DNA of 64,000 nucleotides. Source: Cornus controversa (lineage: Eukaryota > Streptophyta > Magnoliopsida > Cornales > Cornaceae). The first letter of the stretch is position 1; each line of letters opens with the position of its first letter. The DNA lies in the NCBI GenBank assembly GCA_026545225.1, contig CM048852.1:61391146-61455145 (forward strand), given 5' to 3'. A program made the position numbers and the translations under genes. The notes beneath the pieces are model-generated. The model saw only the letters and a program-made list of their open reading frames with translations. It was not told where the DNA came from and did no database searches. Below are positions 35,545-46,027 of this stretch, piece after piece.

Positions 35545-37158
35545 ATGGACAGACTCATAAGCTTAGAGCCATCAAACCTTGTCCCGATCAGGATCGAACA
35601 AGGAGACAAGTGTTACGGTGAGCTCACATTGCGCAACGTCATGTACACCATGCCCGTCGCCTTTCGGATCCAACCTATGAACAAGTCGCGATACACGGTC
35701 CGGCCTCAAACGGGGATCATATCGCCCCTCAAGACTCTAACCCTAGAAATCACTTATCACCTCCCTCCCAATGCAACCCTACCCGACTCTTACCCTCACT
35801 CCGAAGACTCCTTCCTTCTCCACAGCGTCGTGGTCCCCGGTGCAGTGGTGAAGGACCCTTCATCGACCCTTGACTCGGTCCCTAGTGATTGGTTCACCAC
35901 AAAGAAGAAGCAAGTGTTCATAGATAGTGGTATTAAGATCATGTTTGTTGGCTCACCCGTGTTGGCTCAGCTCGTCGCCAATGGTTATATGGATGAAATT
36001 AGGGAAGTGCTGGAGAAGAGCGAGCCGGCTTGGAAGGCAGCGGACTCGGTTGACAAGGATGGACACACATTACTTCACTTGGCGATCGCACAAGCTCGGC
36101 CTGATCTTGTACAATTACTTCTCGAGTTTGAGCCTGATGTGGAAGCTCAGAGCCGGTCAGGCTCAAGCCCTCTCGAGGTGGCATCTGCCTCGGGAGAAGC
36201 GTTAATCGTTGAACTGTTGCTGGCTCACCGAGCGATCACAGAGCGCTCAGAGTCCTCCACTTGGGGTCCCCTCCATCTCGCAGCCGGAGCAGGTCACATG
36301 GAGGTTCTTAGGCTGCTTCTACTCAAAGGGGCTAACGTCAACGCGCTCACAAGAGATGGAAACACGGCCTTACACCTTGCTGTGGAAGAGCGAAGAAGGG
36401 ACTGTGCTCGGCTGTTGTTGGCTAGTGGTGCAAGGGCTGACATTCACAACACCGGAGATGGTGACACGCCGCTGCATATCGCTGCAGGCCTAGGTGATGA
36501 CAACATGGTGAAGCTGTTGTTGCAAAAGGGAGCCAACAAAGAAATCAGAAACCGGCATGGGAAAGTGGCATACGATGTGGCAGCCGAGTATGGGCACGCT
36601 AGGCTTTTCGATGCGCTTAGGCTCGGGGACAGCTTGTGTGTGGCGGCACGAAAGGGTGAGGTGAGGACAATTCACAGGCTTCTTGAGAATGGAGCAGCAA
36701 TCAACGGTCGTGATCAACATGGATGGACAGTGTTGCACCGGGGCTCATTCAAGGGCAGGATAGACGCTGTCCGAACTCTTATTGAGAAGGGTGTGGACCT
36801 AGATGCTAGAGATGAAGATGGTTACACTGCACTCCACTGTGCTGTGGAGTCAGGACATGTTGATGTAATTGAATTGTTGGTAAAGAAAGGAGCCGATATA
36901 GAAGCTCGGACCAACAAGGGTATGACTGCGATGCAGATAGCCGAGTCACTGCACTACTCGGGGATCACTAGGATACTTAGTCATGGAGGTGCTACCAAAG
37001 AAGGAGTGTCGCAGGCTGTGGTGCCGGCTACACTTCCATTCGGGAATGGATTCGTGGGTCGGGAGATAGAGACAGGGAAGCTTAAGAAGAAGGCTAATCA
37101 TCGACCAAGATCACTTCGGACTAGTATCGATCGTTCCATGCCACTAGCAGTGCTCTAG
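35545..37158 (+). CDS. VPY: VAPYRIN-type protein: MSP domain plus ankyrin repeats
   Basis: An intronless 537-residue protein. Residues 1 to about 125 form an MSP (VAP-like) domain, opening [20 protein letters not shown] and including the PVAFRIQP and [10 protein letters not shown] strands. Residues about 136-487 can be divided into eleven ankyrin repeats, several with clear TALHLAV, TPLHIAA or PLHLAAG helices. A basic tail of about 50 residues follows. This order, the near-identical N-terminus and the length (Medicago and Petunia proteins are close to 540) mark it as VAPYRIN. From family knowledge, VAPYRIN is a cytosolic/puncta-associated protein needed for arbuscule formation and for infection-thread growth in legumes, and it binds exocyst and vesicle components. 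The frame is intact and markedly GC-richer than its surroundings. The start AGAGATGGAC is the first AUG of the conserved N-terminus. A VAPYRIN-like paralogue is the alternative, but it is less likely given how well the N-terminus is conserved. Confidence 0.95.
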   Translation: MDRLISLEPSNLVPIRIEQGDKCYGELTLRNVMYTMPVAFRIQPMNKSRYTVRPQTGIISPLKTLTLEITYHLPPNATLPDSYPHSEDSFLLHSVVVPGAVVKDPSSTLDSVPSDWFTTKKKQVFIDSGIKIMFVGSPVLAQLVANGYMDEIREVLEKSEPAWKAADSVDKDGHTLLHLAIAQARPDLVQLLLEFEPDVEAQSRSGSSPLEVASASGEALIVELLLAHRAITERSESSTWGPLHLAAGAGHMEVLRLLLLKGANVNALTRDGNTALHLAVEERRRDCARLLLASGARADIHNTGDGDTPLHIAAGLGDDNMVKLLLQKGANKEIRNRHGKVAYDVAAEYGHARLFDALRLGDSLCVAARKGEVRTIHRLLENGAAINGRDQHGWTVLHRGSFKGRIDAVRTLIEKGVDLDARDEDGYTALHCAVESGHVDVIELLVKKGADIEARTNKGMTAMQIAESLHYSGITRILSHGGATKEGVSQAVVPATLPFGNGFVGREIETGKLKKKANHRPRSLRTSIDRSMPLAVL

Positions 37159-37559
37159 CTAGCTAGCTAGCTAGAATGCATGAGCTATGAGTTTTTTGCT
37201 TCGTCACATGAGAACTCAAATTATTCTTTCTAAGCTGAAATTTGTGGAAGAAGTTGTAGACTCAGATATATATGTTCATTAATTATTAGTATATGCAAAG
37301 TCAATATTTTTATTGTAAAATTCTTAAAACCCAAAAAAAAGATATGTAATTTTGACTTCATCTTTGAAAGATGATCTCCATGTCATTCTGCCAAAGGTGG
37401 AATTAATTTCAATATCCAGCAATTTGTACTTTGTAAGATACAATAATAAAGTTGATTGTATTGATCATAATTCATATATAGATCGGGTCCTTTTCTTGTA
37501 CACTCTGCAAGAAGAGTCCAAAGACTCGAGGCTAGCTAGATGACTTGTAACTATATATA
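37159..37559. other. VAPYRIN 3' flank
   Basis: A CTAGCTAGCTAGCTAGCTAG tract lies right after the stop codon. AT-rich sequence with several TTATTAG/TATTGTAAA-type near-polyadenylation motifs follows. No gene. Confidence 0.55.
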
Positions 37560-37568
37560 TATCTTTTG

Positions 37569-37749
37569 GAGCAATGCTACACGTCATGAAAATATTTCAT
37601 AAATTTTTATCTTGAATGATGTGGCAATTAAATGGTGAGTTAGTATTTGTGGGATTTCCCCCATACACGGAATGTCAATAATATTATCACTTGCCACATC
37701 ATTCATGAAGGCAATTCATAATAAAATTTCATAACGTTTAGCATTTCCT
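37569..37749. mobile_element. MULE-type MITE with 9-bp target duplication
   Basis: The left end is GAGCAATGCTACACGTCATG and the right end reads AGGAAATGCTAAACGTTATG on the minus strand. The 9-mer TATCTTTTG flanks both sides (37560-37568 and 37750-37758) without mismatch. It shares the central CCCCCATACACGGA phrase and the ends with 1615-1825. The clean duplication indicates a fairly recent insertion 0.4 kb downstream of VAPYRIN. Confidence 0.87.
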
Positions 37750-37759
37750 TATCTTTTGG

Positions 37760-38609
37760 GGATGTTCTTTGGTGTTTTCTATAAGCCAAAGAAGAATACA
37801 ACAATAACCAACGAGAACAACTAGGAAAAACAACACCATATACAAATATTTCTAGAATATAGATCTTGCAGGTACCATAGTATATAATATAATGTGCTAT
37901 CTCACAAGCTTCAATATTTCTAATATATTAACAAAGAAAGGCCTGTTTGAGAGACTCATGGAGGGGAACATCCATGCTTGCTGATTTGATGATTACTCCA
38001 ACGTACTCTCCATCTTTGCCATGTGTATATATGTGTGTTTGTCAATTATATTAAATCACAGTAGATAGATATGGTATTCAAGGAATAGGATTTATATATA
38101 TTCAATGATACGCAATAAGTTTTGGAAAAAAGATACAGCAATTGGAAGAACAAAAAAAGGAAAAATTAAATACAAAATCAACCAAATTCAAATATGTGAA
38201 ATGTTAAATACTCTCCATGTGTGATCAGAGTTGATAACCTAGCAGTTTGAGGCAAATTAGAGACATCGACATTAATCTCCTAAATGCATTTTGTGTGTGT
38301 GTGTGAAAAATTGACGTAACTTTTTCCTAGGACGTTGGATCAACGCATTTTTAGTGTAATCAGAAAATGATCTAGGATTAACAATGGATTTTAATTTGGT
38401 GACCATTAAAATCAAGTTGGGTGATATTTTGTTTGTTCCGGACATGAAAACATTTTGTTTGTTCCGGACATGAAAACAGATTCTGCTTCCTGTTAATTAT
38501 ATGTTTGCATTTTGTTAAGAATTAGAACCCGCCAAGTAATGCAAAGGGAGCCTAGTCAAAATGAGACATGTTTTTGGATGGAACAGAGGAACAAGATATA
38601 TATATATAT
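37760..38609. other. Intergenic sequence up to the Copia element
   Basis: No gene seen. GTTTGTTCCGGACATGAAAA occurs twice (about 38429 and 38458), a ~29-bp tandem duplication. A (TA)n tract just before 38610 was the Copia integration site. Confidence 0.6.
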
Positions 38610-38845
38610 TGTTGAGTAATTAGATTTTGTTTTTAATAACTCCTATTTATTAAGAAAGTAGCTATTAATTTGAAAGTTTCTTCTCCATGATCCACGATCT
38701 GTTAGAGCTAATAGTGGAATATTTGTTTTTCAGTTTTTTTTCCCTTTCTCTGTAAGGCTATAAGCCAACCAGTTTGCAATTAAAGTAAATAAGAATTATT
38801 CTACAATTCTTGCAGAGTTGTGTGCTAAGTCTCTTTCACCTAACA
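38610..38845 (+). repeat. 5' LTR of the Copia element
   Basis: TGTTGAGTAATTAG at the left end and TTTCACCTAACA at the right end. The tRNA-complementary site follows after 5 bases. Confidence 0.93.
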
Positions 38846-38978
38846 TATTATGGTATCAGAGCCTAAGGAACCGCAGCTTCCTTAGTGAGATTGAGATTGA
38901 AAAAGAGTGAAACACAAGTGAGAGTGAGATTGTAAGTGTGAAACACGAGTGAGAGTGTCAAGAAAATATTCTGAAAGA

Positions 38979-39680
38979 GTTCTTGCTGTGGCAACAGATA
39001 GTAGCTTTGTTCAACCTGCCATACCTCGGTTTGATGATTTTTATGACCATTGGTCGATGTTGATGGAGAACTTTTTGAGATTGAAGGAATATTGGAGCTT
39101 GATTGAAACTGGAATTCCCACAGTTGCAGATGGAGCTCAACCTACAACAACAGAACGCAAAGTCATTGAAGAAGCAAAACTCAAGGATCTAAAAGTTAAG
39201 AATTATCTGTTTCAAGCCATTGACAAAATCATCATTGAAACCATCCTCAACAAGGAGACATCCAAGAGCATTTGGGAGTTAATGAAGTAGAAGTATCAAG
39301 GATCTACAAAGGTGAAACGAGCTCAGTTGCAAGCACTTCGCAGAGAATTTGAGATACTGCAGATGAAGGGAGGAGAAACTGTAGATCAATACTTTGCTGG
39401 AACATTAACCATTGCCAATAAGATGAAAGCTCAGGGTGAAAATATGGAGCAAATTGTGATTATCGAGAAGATTTTGAGATCAATGACTTCAAAATTCAAC
39501 TATATAGTCTACTCTATCGAAGAATCTCACAACCTCACCACGATGAGCATTGATGAGCTTCAGAGTAGTTTGCTTGTTCATGAGCAAAGGATGCAAACTC
39601 CTTCAGTAGAAGAGCAGGTTCTTAAGGTGACACATGAAGACAGAAGTGGAGCAAGGGGCAGAGGAAGAGGAGGCTTTTGA
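38979..39680 (+). pseudogene. Copia gag fragment
   Basis: Reads as the UBN2/gag-polypeptide of Copia elements: ATDSSFVQPAIPRFDDFYDH, then WSMLMENFLRLKEYW, then, after a TAG stop at 39288, the QYFAGTLTIANKMKAQGE and ILRSMTSKFNY segments. It finishes in an Arg/Gly-rich run broken by a TGA at 39678. Relatives usually begin with Met directly before ATDS. Here that codon reads GTG, so the normal start appears lost. The earlier ATG at 38949 is in frame but adds residues foreign to the family. Confidence 0.85.
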
Positions 39681-40518
39681 GGTAGAAGAAGAGGAAGAGG
39701 TAGACAGCCATTCAACAAAGCTTTGGTGGAATGCTACAATTGTCACAAATTAGGACATTTTCAATATGAATGTCCTGAATGGGAACGAGGTGCCAATTAT
39801 GCAGAATTAGATGAAAGTGAAGAAATTCTCTTGATGGCACATGTTGACTCCAATGATGACAAGAGAAAGGAGGTTTGGTTTCTCGACTCGGGATGCAGTA
39901 ATCACATGAGTGGAAACAAGGAATGGTTTACTGATATTGATGAACAATTTTGTCAATTAGTAAAGCTTGGCAATGACACAAAAATGGCAGTAACTGGTAG
40001 AGGCAATGTCAAATTTCATGTCAATGGAAATACACAAGTCATCACAGATGTGTATTATGTGCCAAAATTAAAAAATAATCTCCTGAGCATCAGACAATTG
40101 CAAGAAAAAGGAGCTACAATATTGATTAAAGATGGGGTGTGTGGAGTTTATTATCCAAGGAAATGGTTGATCATGCAAACTACAATGTCCACCAACAGAA
40201 TGTTTGTCATTCTAGAGACCATGATGTTTACAATCTCAACCTGCTTTCAAACTGTTTCTGAAGATAACACACATCTGTGGCATTGTCGCTATGGGCATCT
40301 CAGTTTCAAGGGATTGAAGACCTTGCAACATAAAGAGATGGTGAAGGAGTTACCTACAATGAAGATGCAGAGTAAGCTATGCAAAGATTGCATAATAGGG
40401 AAGCAACACAAGAAATCTATACCAAAGAAAAACTTAATTGTGGTGAGCTACACACAAGCTGCAACTGGTGCATTCAGATCTCTGTGGACCTATCACACCA
40501 GCTTCAAGTAATGAAAGA
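39681..40518 (+). pseudogene. Copia zinc knuckle, protease and integrase N-terminus
   Basis: Contains a CCHC knuckle (CYNCHKLGHFQYEC, C-x2-C-x4-H-x4-C, near 39732-39773), the aspartic protease core LDSGCSNHMSG (Asp codon at 39885), and the integrase zinc-binding part LWHCRYGHLSF...LCKDCIIGKQH. Past 40435 the frame shifts by one base, and the LVHSDLCGPITPASSNE segment can be read up to about 40518. The sequence then changes abruptly to the nested block. Confidence 0.9.
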
Positions 40519-42242
40519 TGTCACACCTCCAAATTTAAATACTTGGAACTCTAGTCCAGCACTTGAATTTGGTGTGCGACTTGAAATACAAAACGTCCTT
40601 CTTACCATACATTAATCAATAAACGTACATATTACAATCAAAATGTGATCATCTAGATCATCCATTACAAAATTTTCATTTGGAGACCTCATCCCTCATC
40701 ATGAGAGCCAACTATGTACAACAAAAAATAAATACATGCTAAGAAATTTACATGTAAATGGCCTCTATCGTCCTGTACCGCGCTTCCATTTACTCGGTAC
40801 CTGAAAATAAAATGGGGTGAGCTCAACAAGCTCAGCAAGAATTGCAAAACACTATCATTGCTCAACAAATTGACCTTACCTTAAATTTCTACATATAAGG
40901 ACTCGTACAACAATCTTTGTTGATTAGGTTCACAAAATTTTTTCTTATGATAATTAAACTCTAATTAATTATCATATCCACAATTTCTTTCACACACAAA
41001 TTTTTCTTATGATAATTAAACTCTAGTTAATTATCATATCCACAATTTCTTTCACACACAGGAACTGTATTCTTAACAATTTTTTATTAAGCTAATCGTC
41101 TAGATTAACTTAACATAACCTCACATGAGCCCCGGGCTCCCCTCAAATAAATGGCATGCTTAGCCAACAAGTGGTGCGCACCACATAGTCCCGGACTAAG
41201 GAAGCTCGCACATGTGATTGGGTTTGTACATATACTCACTTAGATGGTCCCGGATCATGTCCACACAATAAGGGCACGCTTCGCCCAATGACCATAACAA
41301 ATGGGTTGTACACACCCCATAGGTAGGTCCCTGACCATACCTTAGAAAATTCTTTAGATATTTATTTCATTTTCATACATTCAAACTTTTAAGATTTACC
41401 AAATGTTTCAACATTTAATAAATCAAACCGTTCTTTTAATGTGATCCATAATCACATTAATTAATCACTTTAGGATTTCACTACTTAAATCTTTTCTAAA
41501 CTTAATTATTTTAGCATAATTAACTTTATTATGCCAAAATGTACCACTCAAGAGTTTTTCATAATTTTTAGAGCTTAAAGGATATTTTTTCCTAATTCAC
41601 TCTAAATTAAAACTAAAAGGAAACAAACATTCTTTACCAACATAAAATCTTTTATAATTTATTAAATAATTTTCACATTTAATAAATTAAATGAGCGAGT
41701 TGTGCATGTTCATAAAGCTTAAACGTCACTAATCGAATCTTTAATCCTTAGGACCAACTATTCTAACTTAACAAGCTCTATTACGTTAAAACAAATGATT
41801 CCATAAATTTACACAATTTGGAGCATTCGAGAATTTTTTCCTAGAACCAACTATTCTAGCATAATTAGTTCTAAATGCATAGATATAGAATTTCAGAAAA
41901 AAAAAACGTAATTTATGGAGCGTCAAAAATATTTTTCCTCCAAGTTCTAATTTCAACCCCAAAAGAAATTCTTTACATTTCTTTTAAATGACATTGGGTC
42001 TATTCTTAATTTCAGCCCAGTCCAAAGTCATGCAACCATTTATTTCTTTTAGATGATACTGGGCCTATTTTTAATTTTGGCCCAGTTCAAATCATTTAAC
42101 TCAAGACTGAACCCATTCACTTTTACTAATTTCAACTCTTGGGCCAATCCATTCTCTAAACCAAAATCATAACTATTCCATTTCAGTCAACTCAAACAAC
42201 CCAACAACTTCCATCAACCACTTTAGAATAACAACCCACACA

Positions 42243-42287
<45 letters not shown>

Positions 42288-43125
42288 ACCCAACTGATAT
42301 AATCAAAGACCCACCATTTTCGACACCCAGCAGGATCTCCTCAAGGACCCATCTTCAAAAGTCTAATGCCATGCATATCAATCCACCACAAGTAAACCAA
42401 CTTCTAGATAAATTAATCAATTCATCCATATATATATATATATCTATATACTACCAAAAAAAAAATAACCATACAAAACAAAATGCAAAAATATGTATAT
42501 CTCAGTATATATATCAACATCAAAATGCTCTAACATTGCTAATTTACATGCATTGATAAAAAAAAATTAAAAAAAAAATAACCACCAGGATTACACATAT
42601 ACAACACTGTACAATATATATAGCTATATACATAATCACATGCATCAATATATTTACACCCACAATGAAGATTCAAAGAATACCTAAGTCTCATGCAAGT
42701 ATCAATACCTTAAAACAAATTAATACCCATCACTAGCTATATATAACAATCCATATATATAAACAACCCAAAGACTAATCAAGCAACTCTTAATCCAAAA
42801 TTTTCTTGTTAAAGTCTCACCCTTAAAACAGTTTCAAATCAAAATTTTTACTAATTTAAAACATGGTTATCTAGATATATAAAATATATATAGAAGCATA
42901 AGGCAAGATTCAACTTGCCTCAATGAAGATTTTCTTCTCTTCTTCTTCTTCTTCTTCTTCTTCTTCTCTGTTTCTCTCTATAGCCGAGACTATACTTTAG
43001 TCTCTTTTTCTTGCACACTCTACCTCCTTACATTCAATTGTCAAAACAATGCTAGCTTTGGTACACATGTCACACATGCACCAGCTTGTCTGCCACTATC
43101 CAATTCAAAGCTTGCCTCACAAAGC
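40519..43125. mobile_element. LTR-like block nested in the Copia element
   Basis: The non-Copia sequence starts TGTCACACCTCC, like the left end of long Gypsy-type LTRs. It contains a GGGGTGAGCTCAACAAGCTC phrase, CCCGGGCTCCC/AGTCCCGGACTA blocks, a 62-bp tandem repeat (40935-41058), (TA)n at 42245-42284 and (CTT)n at 42940-42967. No protein is encoded. The size fits a solo long LTR, but a TG...CA right end and a target duplication are not clear. The Copia sequence between integrase and RNase H is missing across it, so insertion was accompanied by deletion. Classification is tentative. Confidence 0.5.
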
Positions 43126-43572
43126 TTTTATTCTCAGTTCTTGTACAGTTTTATGGTCCTCTAAGAAGTAACCAGTGGTCACATTGTTTACAACTGAAGC
43201 TGAATTTATAGTTGCTGCCTCTTGTGCTTGCCAAGGAGTTTGGATGCGAAGAGTTCTTGAAAAACTTGGTCATGCTCAAAATGAAAGCACTATTATTCAC
43301 TGTGACAACAGTTCCACCATTAAGCTAGCTATCCAAAAATTCAGTATTTCATGGCCGGAGCAAGCATATAGATATCCGTTTTCATTTCCTTCGTGACCTT
43401 ACAAAAGATGGAACAGTAGAGCTTGTGTTTTGTAGCACTCAAAAATAGATAGCAGACACCATGGCAAAACCATTAAAGCTTGAAGTTTTTGAAACACTGC
43501 GTGAAGGACTTGGGATGTGCAGAGTACCAGAATAAACTAATTGCAATTGTGCAATCAGTTTAAGGGAGGATA
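43126..43572 (+). pseudogene. Copia RNase H end
   Basis: TVLWSSKK, a TAA stop, then PVVTLFTTEAEFIVAASCAC is the conserved Copia RNase H region. After a frameshift near 43345 the frame continues as HIDIRFHFLRDLTKDGTVEL and, past another stop, the IADTMAKPLKLEVFE tail, ending at a TAA near 43533. A polypurine tract (GGGAGGA) follows. Confidence 0.9.
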
Positions 43573-43806
43573 TGTTGAGTCATTAGAGTTTGTTTTTAAT
43601 AATTCCTATTTATTAGGAAAGTAGCTATTAGTTTGAATGTTTCTTCTCCATGATCCACGATCTGTTAGAGCTAATAGTGGAATGTTTGTTTTTCAGTTTT
43701 TTTCCTTTCTCTGTAAGGCTATAAGCCAACCAATTTGCAATTAAAGTAAATAATAATTATTCTACAATTCTTGTAGAGTTGTGTGCTAAGTCTCTTTCAC
43801 CTAACA
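43573..43806 (+). repeat. 3' LTR of the Copia element
   Basis: TGTTGAGTCATTAG to TTTCACCTAACA. Collinear with 38610-38845. Confidence 0.93.
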
Positions 43807-43840
<34 letters not shown>

Positions 43841-43844
<4 letters not shown>

Positions 43845-43900
43845 CCTAGTAGAAAACACACACACACATATATATATATGTGTGTTTTCTACTAGGTTAA
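43841..43900. repeat. Perfect-armed hairpin next to the Copia insertion
   Basis: The 20-nt arm TTAACCTAGTAGAAAACACA (43841-43860) is matched by TGTGTTTTCTACTAGGTTAA (43881-43900). The loop is mostly (CA)n(TA)n. Confidence 0.9.
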
Positions 43901-44459
43901 TTTGGAACTACTTACAGAAGATTTTATTGCATCAACTACTTGGGCAGCCTCAAACTAAGGTCTTATACATGTTCTCTCAGTAGTAAGAATCCAAGTAAAA
44001 TTAATACATGGAATTAACAAAGAACTCATATATACTCTAGTTGTGAAATGACCAAGAGGCCTAAAAGCTTATAGTTGAGCTTGGCTTTACCTTTTTCATA
44101 CTTGAGTGCTTAAAAGATTGTTTTAGAGTAATGTCTTAGTAGTGACATTAGAGTTTCTCATTGTATGTATACAACGTCCAGATATAAATATTTCCAGCCT
44201 TATCAATTATGTTTAGCAACAAAACAAATTGCTTAGTCTGCATACAGTTATATATATATATGAGAATAATTAATATTGTTTCCTTGTCTCGATCTGCAAA
44301 TATGAATTCCACACGTGAAAAAACACTATATCATGAGGATACTGTTGGTGTTCTTATCCTTTAAAAGTTTGACTTTTATCACTCGCCACTTGTTTTCTCA
44401 CGAAGCCATAATACCATTTAGGTAACCTAAAAAAGGCACATTAATTACACTACAAGATT
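43901..44459. other. Intergenic sequence, no gene recognised
   Basis: No domain-bearing ORF, RNA gene or element end seen. Confidence 0.55.
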
Positions 44460-44965
44460 TTTACATGTCGCCTAGAAAACATAAACACTTCACCGAGAAT
44501 GTCGTATTCGTATTGGACATTCGAACACCATGTTGAACACTTCGTAAAAGTGTCTTGACATTTTACTTTTTATGACACTTCTTGGACACTTTTCAAAGAC
44601 GCATGGACACTTCATAACAGTAATGTATATTCAAATATTTTGAATGAAAATTATATGAAACTAAGTTATGATTAAAATCTAAGCTAAATATATGTAAAAG
44701 AAAAAATAAGTCTGGTTCTTTAATTTATTTTAATCTATTTGTCTATTTTTGTTTATAAGTTTGTTTGGTTCTTAATTGCTTGATGATGAATTGGAGTATT
44801 TCTATAATGTAGTATTTTTTATTAAATAATTAATATATATTATTATATTATATTATTATTTTATAGTCGTATCCTCACCGTGTCTGTATCTTTTTTTTAA
44901 AAATTTCTCTTATCGCTGTGTCAGTGTTGTGTCGTACCCATATCCCGTATTCGTGTTTGTGCTTC
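44460..44965. repeat. GTGTC-word dispersed repeat, copy A
   Basis: Carries GACACTTCTTGGACACTTTT-type iterated words, then CTTAATTGCTTGATGATGAATTGGAGTAT and ends CCGTGTCTGTATC...GCTGTGTCAGTGTTGTGTC. The same order occurs inverted at about 48930-49140 and forward at about 52390-52560. Confidence 0.65.
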
Positions 44966-45129
44966 CTTGCATATCATCTATAGTATAGTAATAAAAAAAA
45001 AACCTAATAAACCTAGGGTAAAAAGCGTTAAAAAAAAACATACATGATGTGACAAATTATATTTGTATAATTAGAAACACGTGATGTGACACATTACATT
45101 ACTAATATGTCTATTTCTTATCTCCTATT

Positions 45130-45560
45130 GACAGGGTGTGGGAAGTGCTATATATATATATATATATATGATTTTATCTTCAAATAACATGAGACATTTT
45201 AGAATAAAATTGAAAAATAAAATCGTCCGAGATTCAAAACGAACAATATCATACAATGTGGTGAAATGAATCGTTATAAATGATATTAGAGCTGGACGCA
45301 GTCGGAGATGGGAGGACGTTAAACAGACCCAAACAGACTCCTCAACGAGTTTTTAGAGAGAGTGATTGTGACATTTCAGATCGCTTGAGTGTGAAAAGTG
45401 AAAGTGTTATATATGTATGATTCCATCTCCAAATAGCATGACACCTTTTAGAATAAAATTCAATAACAAAATTATACGAACTACGATCGAAAGTGAATAA
45501 TATCATAATTTGTGGTATAGCGAATTTCTTAATGTGAAGGCAAGAAGGCATCCATCAGCT
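45130..45560. repeat. Degenerate tandem duplication, ~260-bp step
   Basis: Two stretches share TTTAGAATAAAATT, CAAATA(A/G)CATGA(G/C)AC and AATATCATA in the same order (about 45170-45260 and 45420-45510). Non-coding. Confidence 0.6.
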
Positions 45561-45989
45561 GGTCCGAATGACCATGGTCCACTTGAAGGAGCATAAATTT
45601 TCTTCTCCCGACAAGAGGATGTTGGTTTGCTAACCCAAACTCAGTTCAGACGTACCTTCATGGCAAACCCACCCCACCAACCCATTCGTATTTCGTACTG
45701 ATCTAGATATCCAAGTCCAACCACCCGAATCTAAGAATTGTGCAACTATATCATCATTTTCCAATTGACCAACCCATGCCAGAGCCTTCACCTACTTTGG
45801 GACATGATCAACTTATCCAATCTGAATCACACGACTCTGAAATGCAATAGAGAAACTTTTGGATATTCACCACCTCAGCCCAACTCCAAATTAATTAATC
45901 CTATTTCTCTTTACCCCAACACGTATAATAAATAACCTACCCCCTCACCAACTCCTCCAACCAATCAATGATCATGATCACCACATGAT

Positions 45990-46027
<38 letters not shown>

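Larger units (their letters stand above)
38610..43806 (+). mobile_element. Decayed Ty1/Copia retrotransposon with both LTRs and a nested LTR-like block
   Basis: LTRs of 236 bp (38610-38845) and 234 bp (43573-43806) run TGTTGAG...CCTAACA. They differ by about 11 substitutions plus a small gap (roughly 95% identical), so the insertion is old enough to have accumulated damage. The primer-binding site TGGTATCAGAGC (38851) matches the initiator methionine tRNA class, and a polypurine tract GGGAGGATA precedes the 3' LTR. The flanking pentamers TATAT and TCTAT differ at one position, a plausible 5-bp target duplication in a TA tract. Coding order is gag, protease, integrase N-terminus, then a large non-Copia block (about 40519-43125), then the RNase H end. 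Most of integrase and all of the polymerase core are missing. The element is dead. Confidence 0.93.

Noticed and set aside
35999..36738. Additional ORFs on both strands inside VAPYRIN
   Set aside because: Out-of-frame shadows of the 537-residue frame, whose ankyrin repeats are unmistakable.
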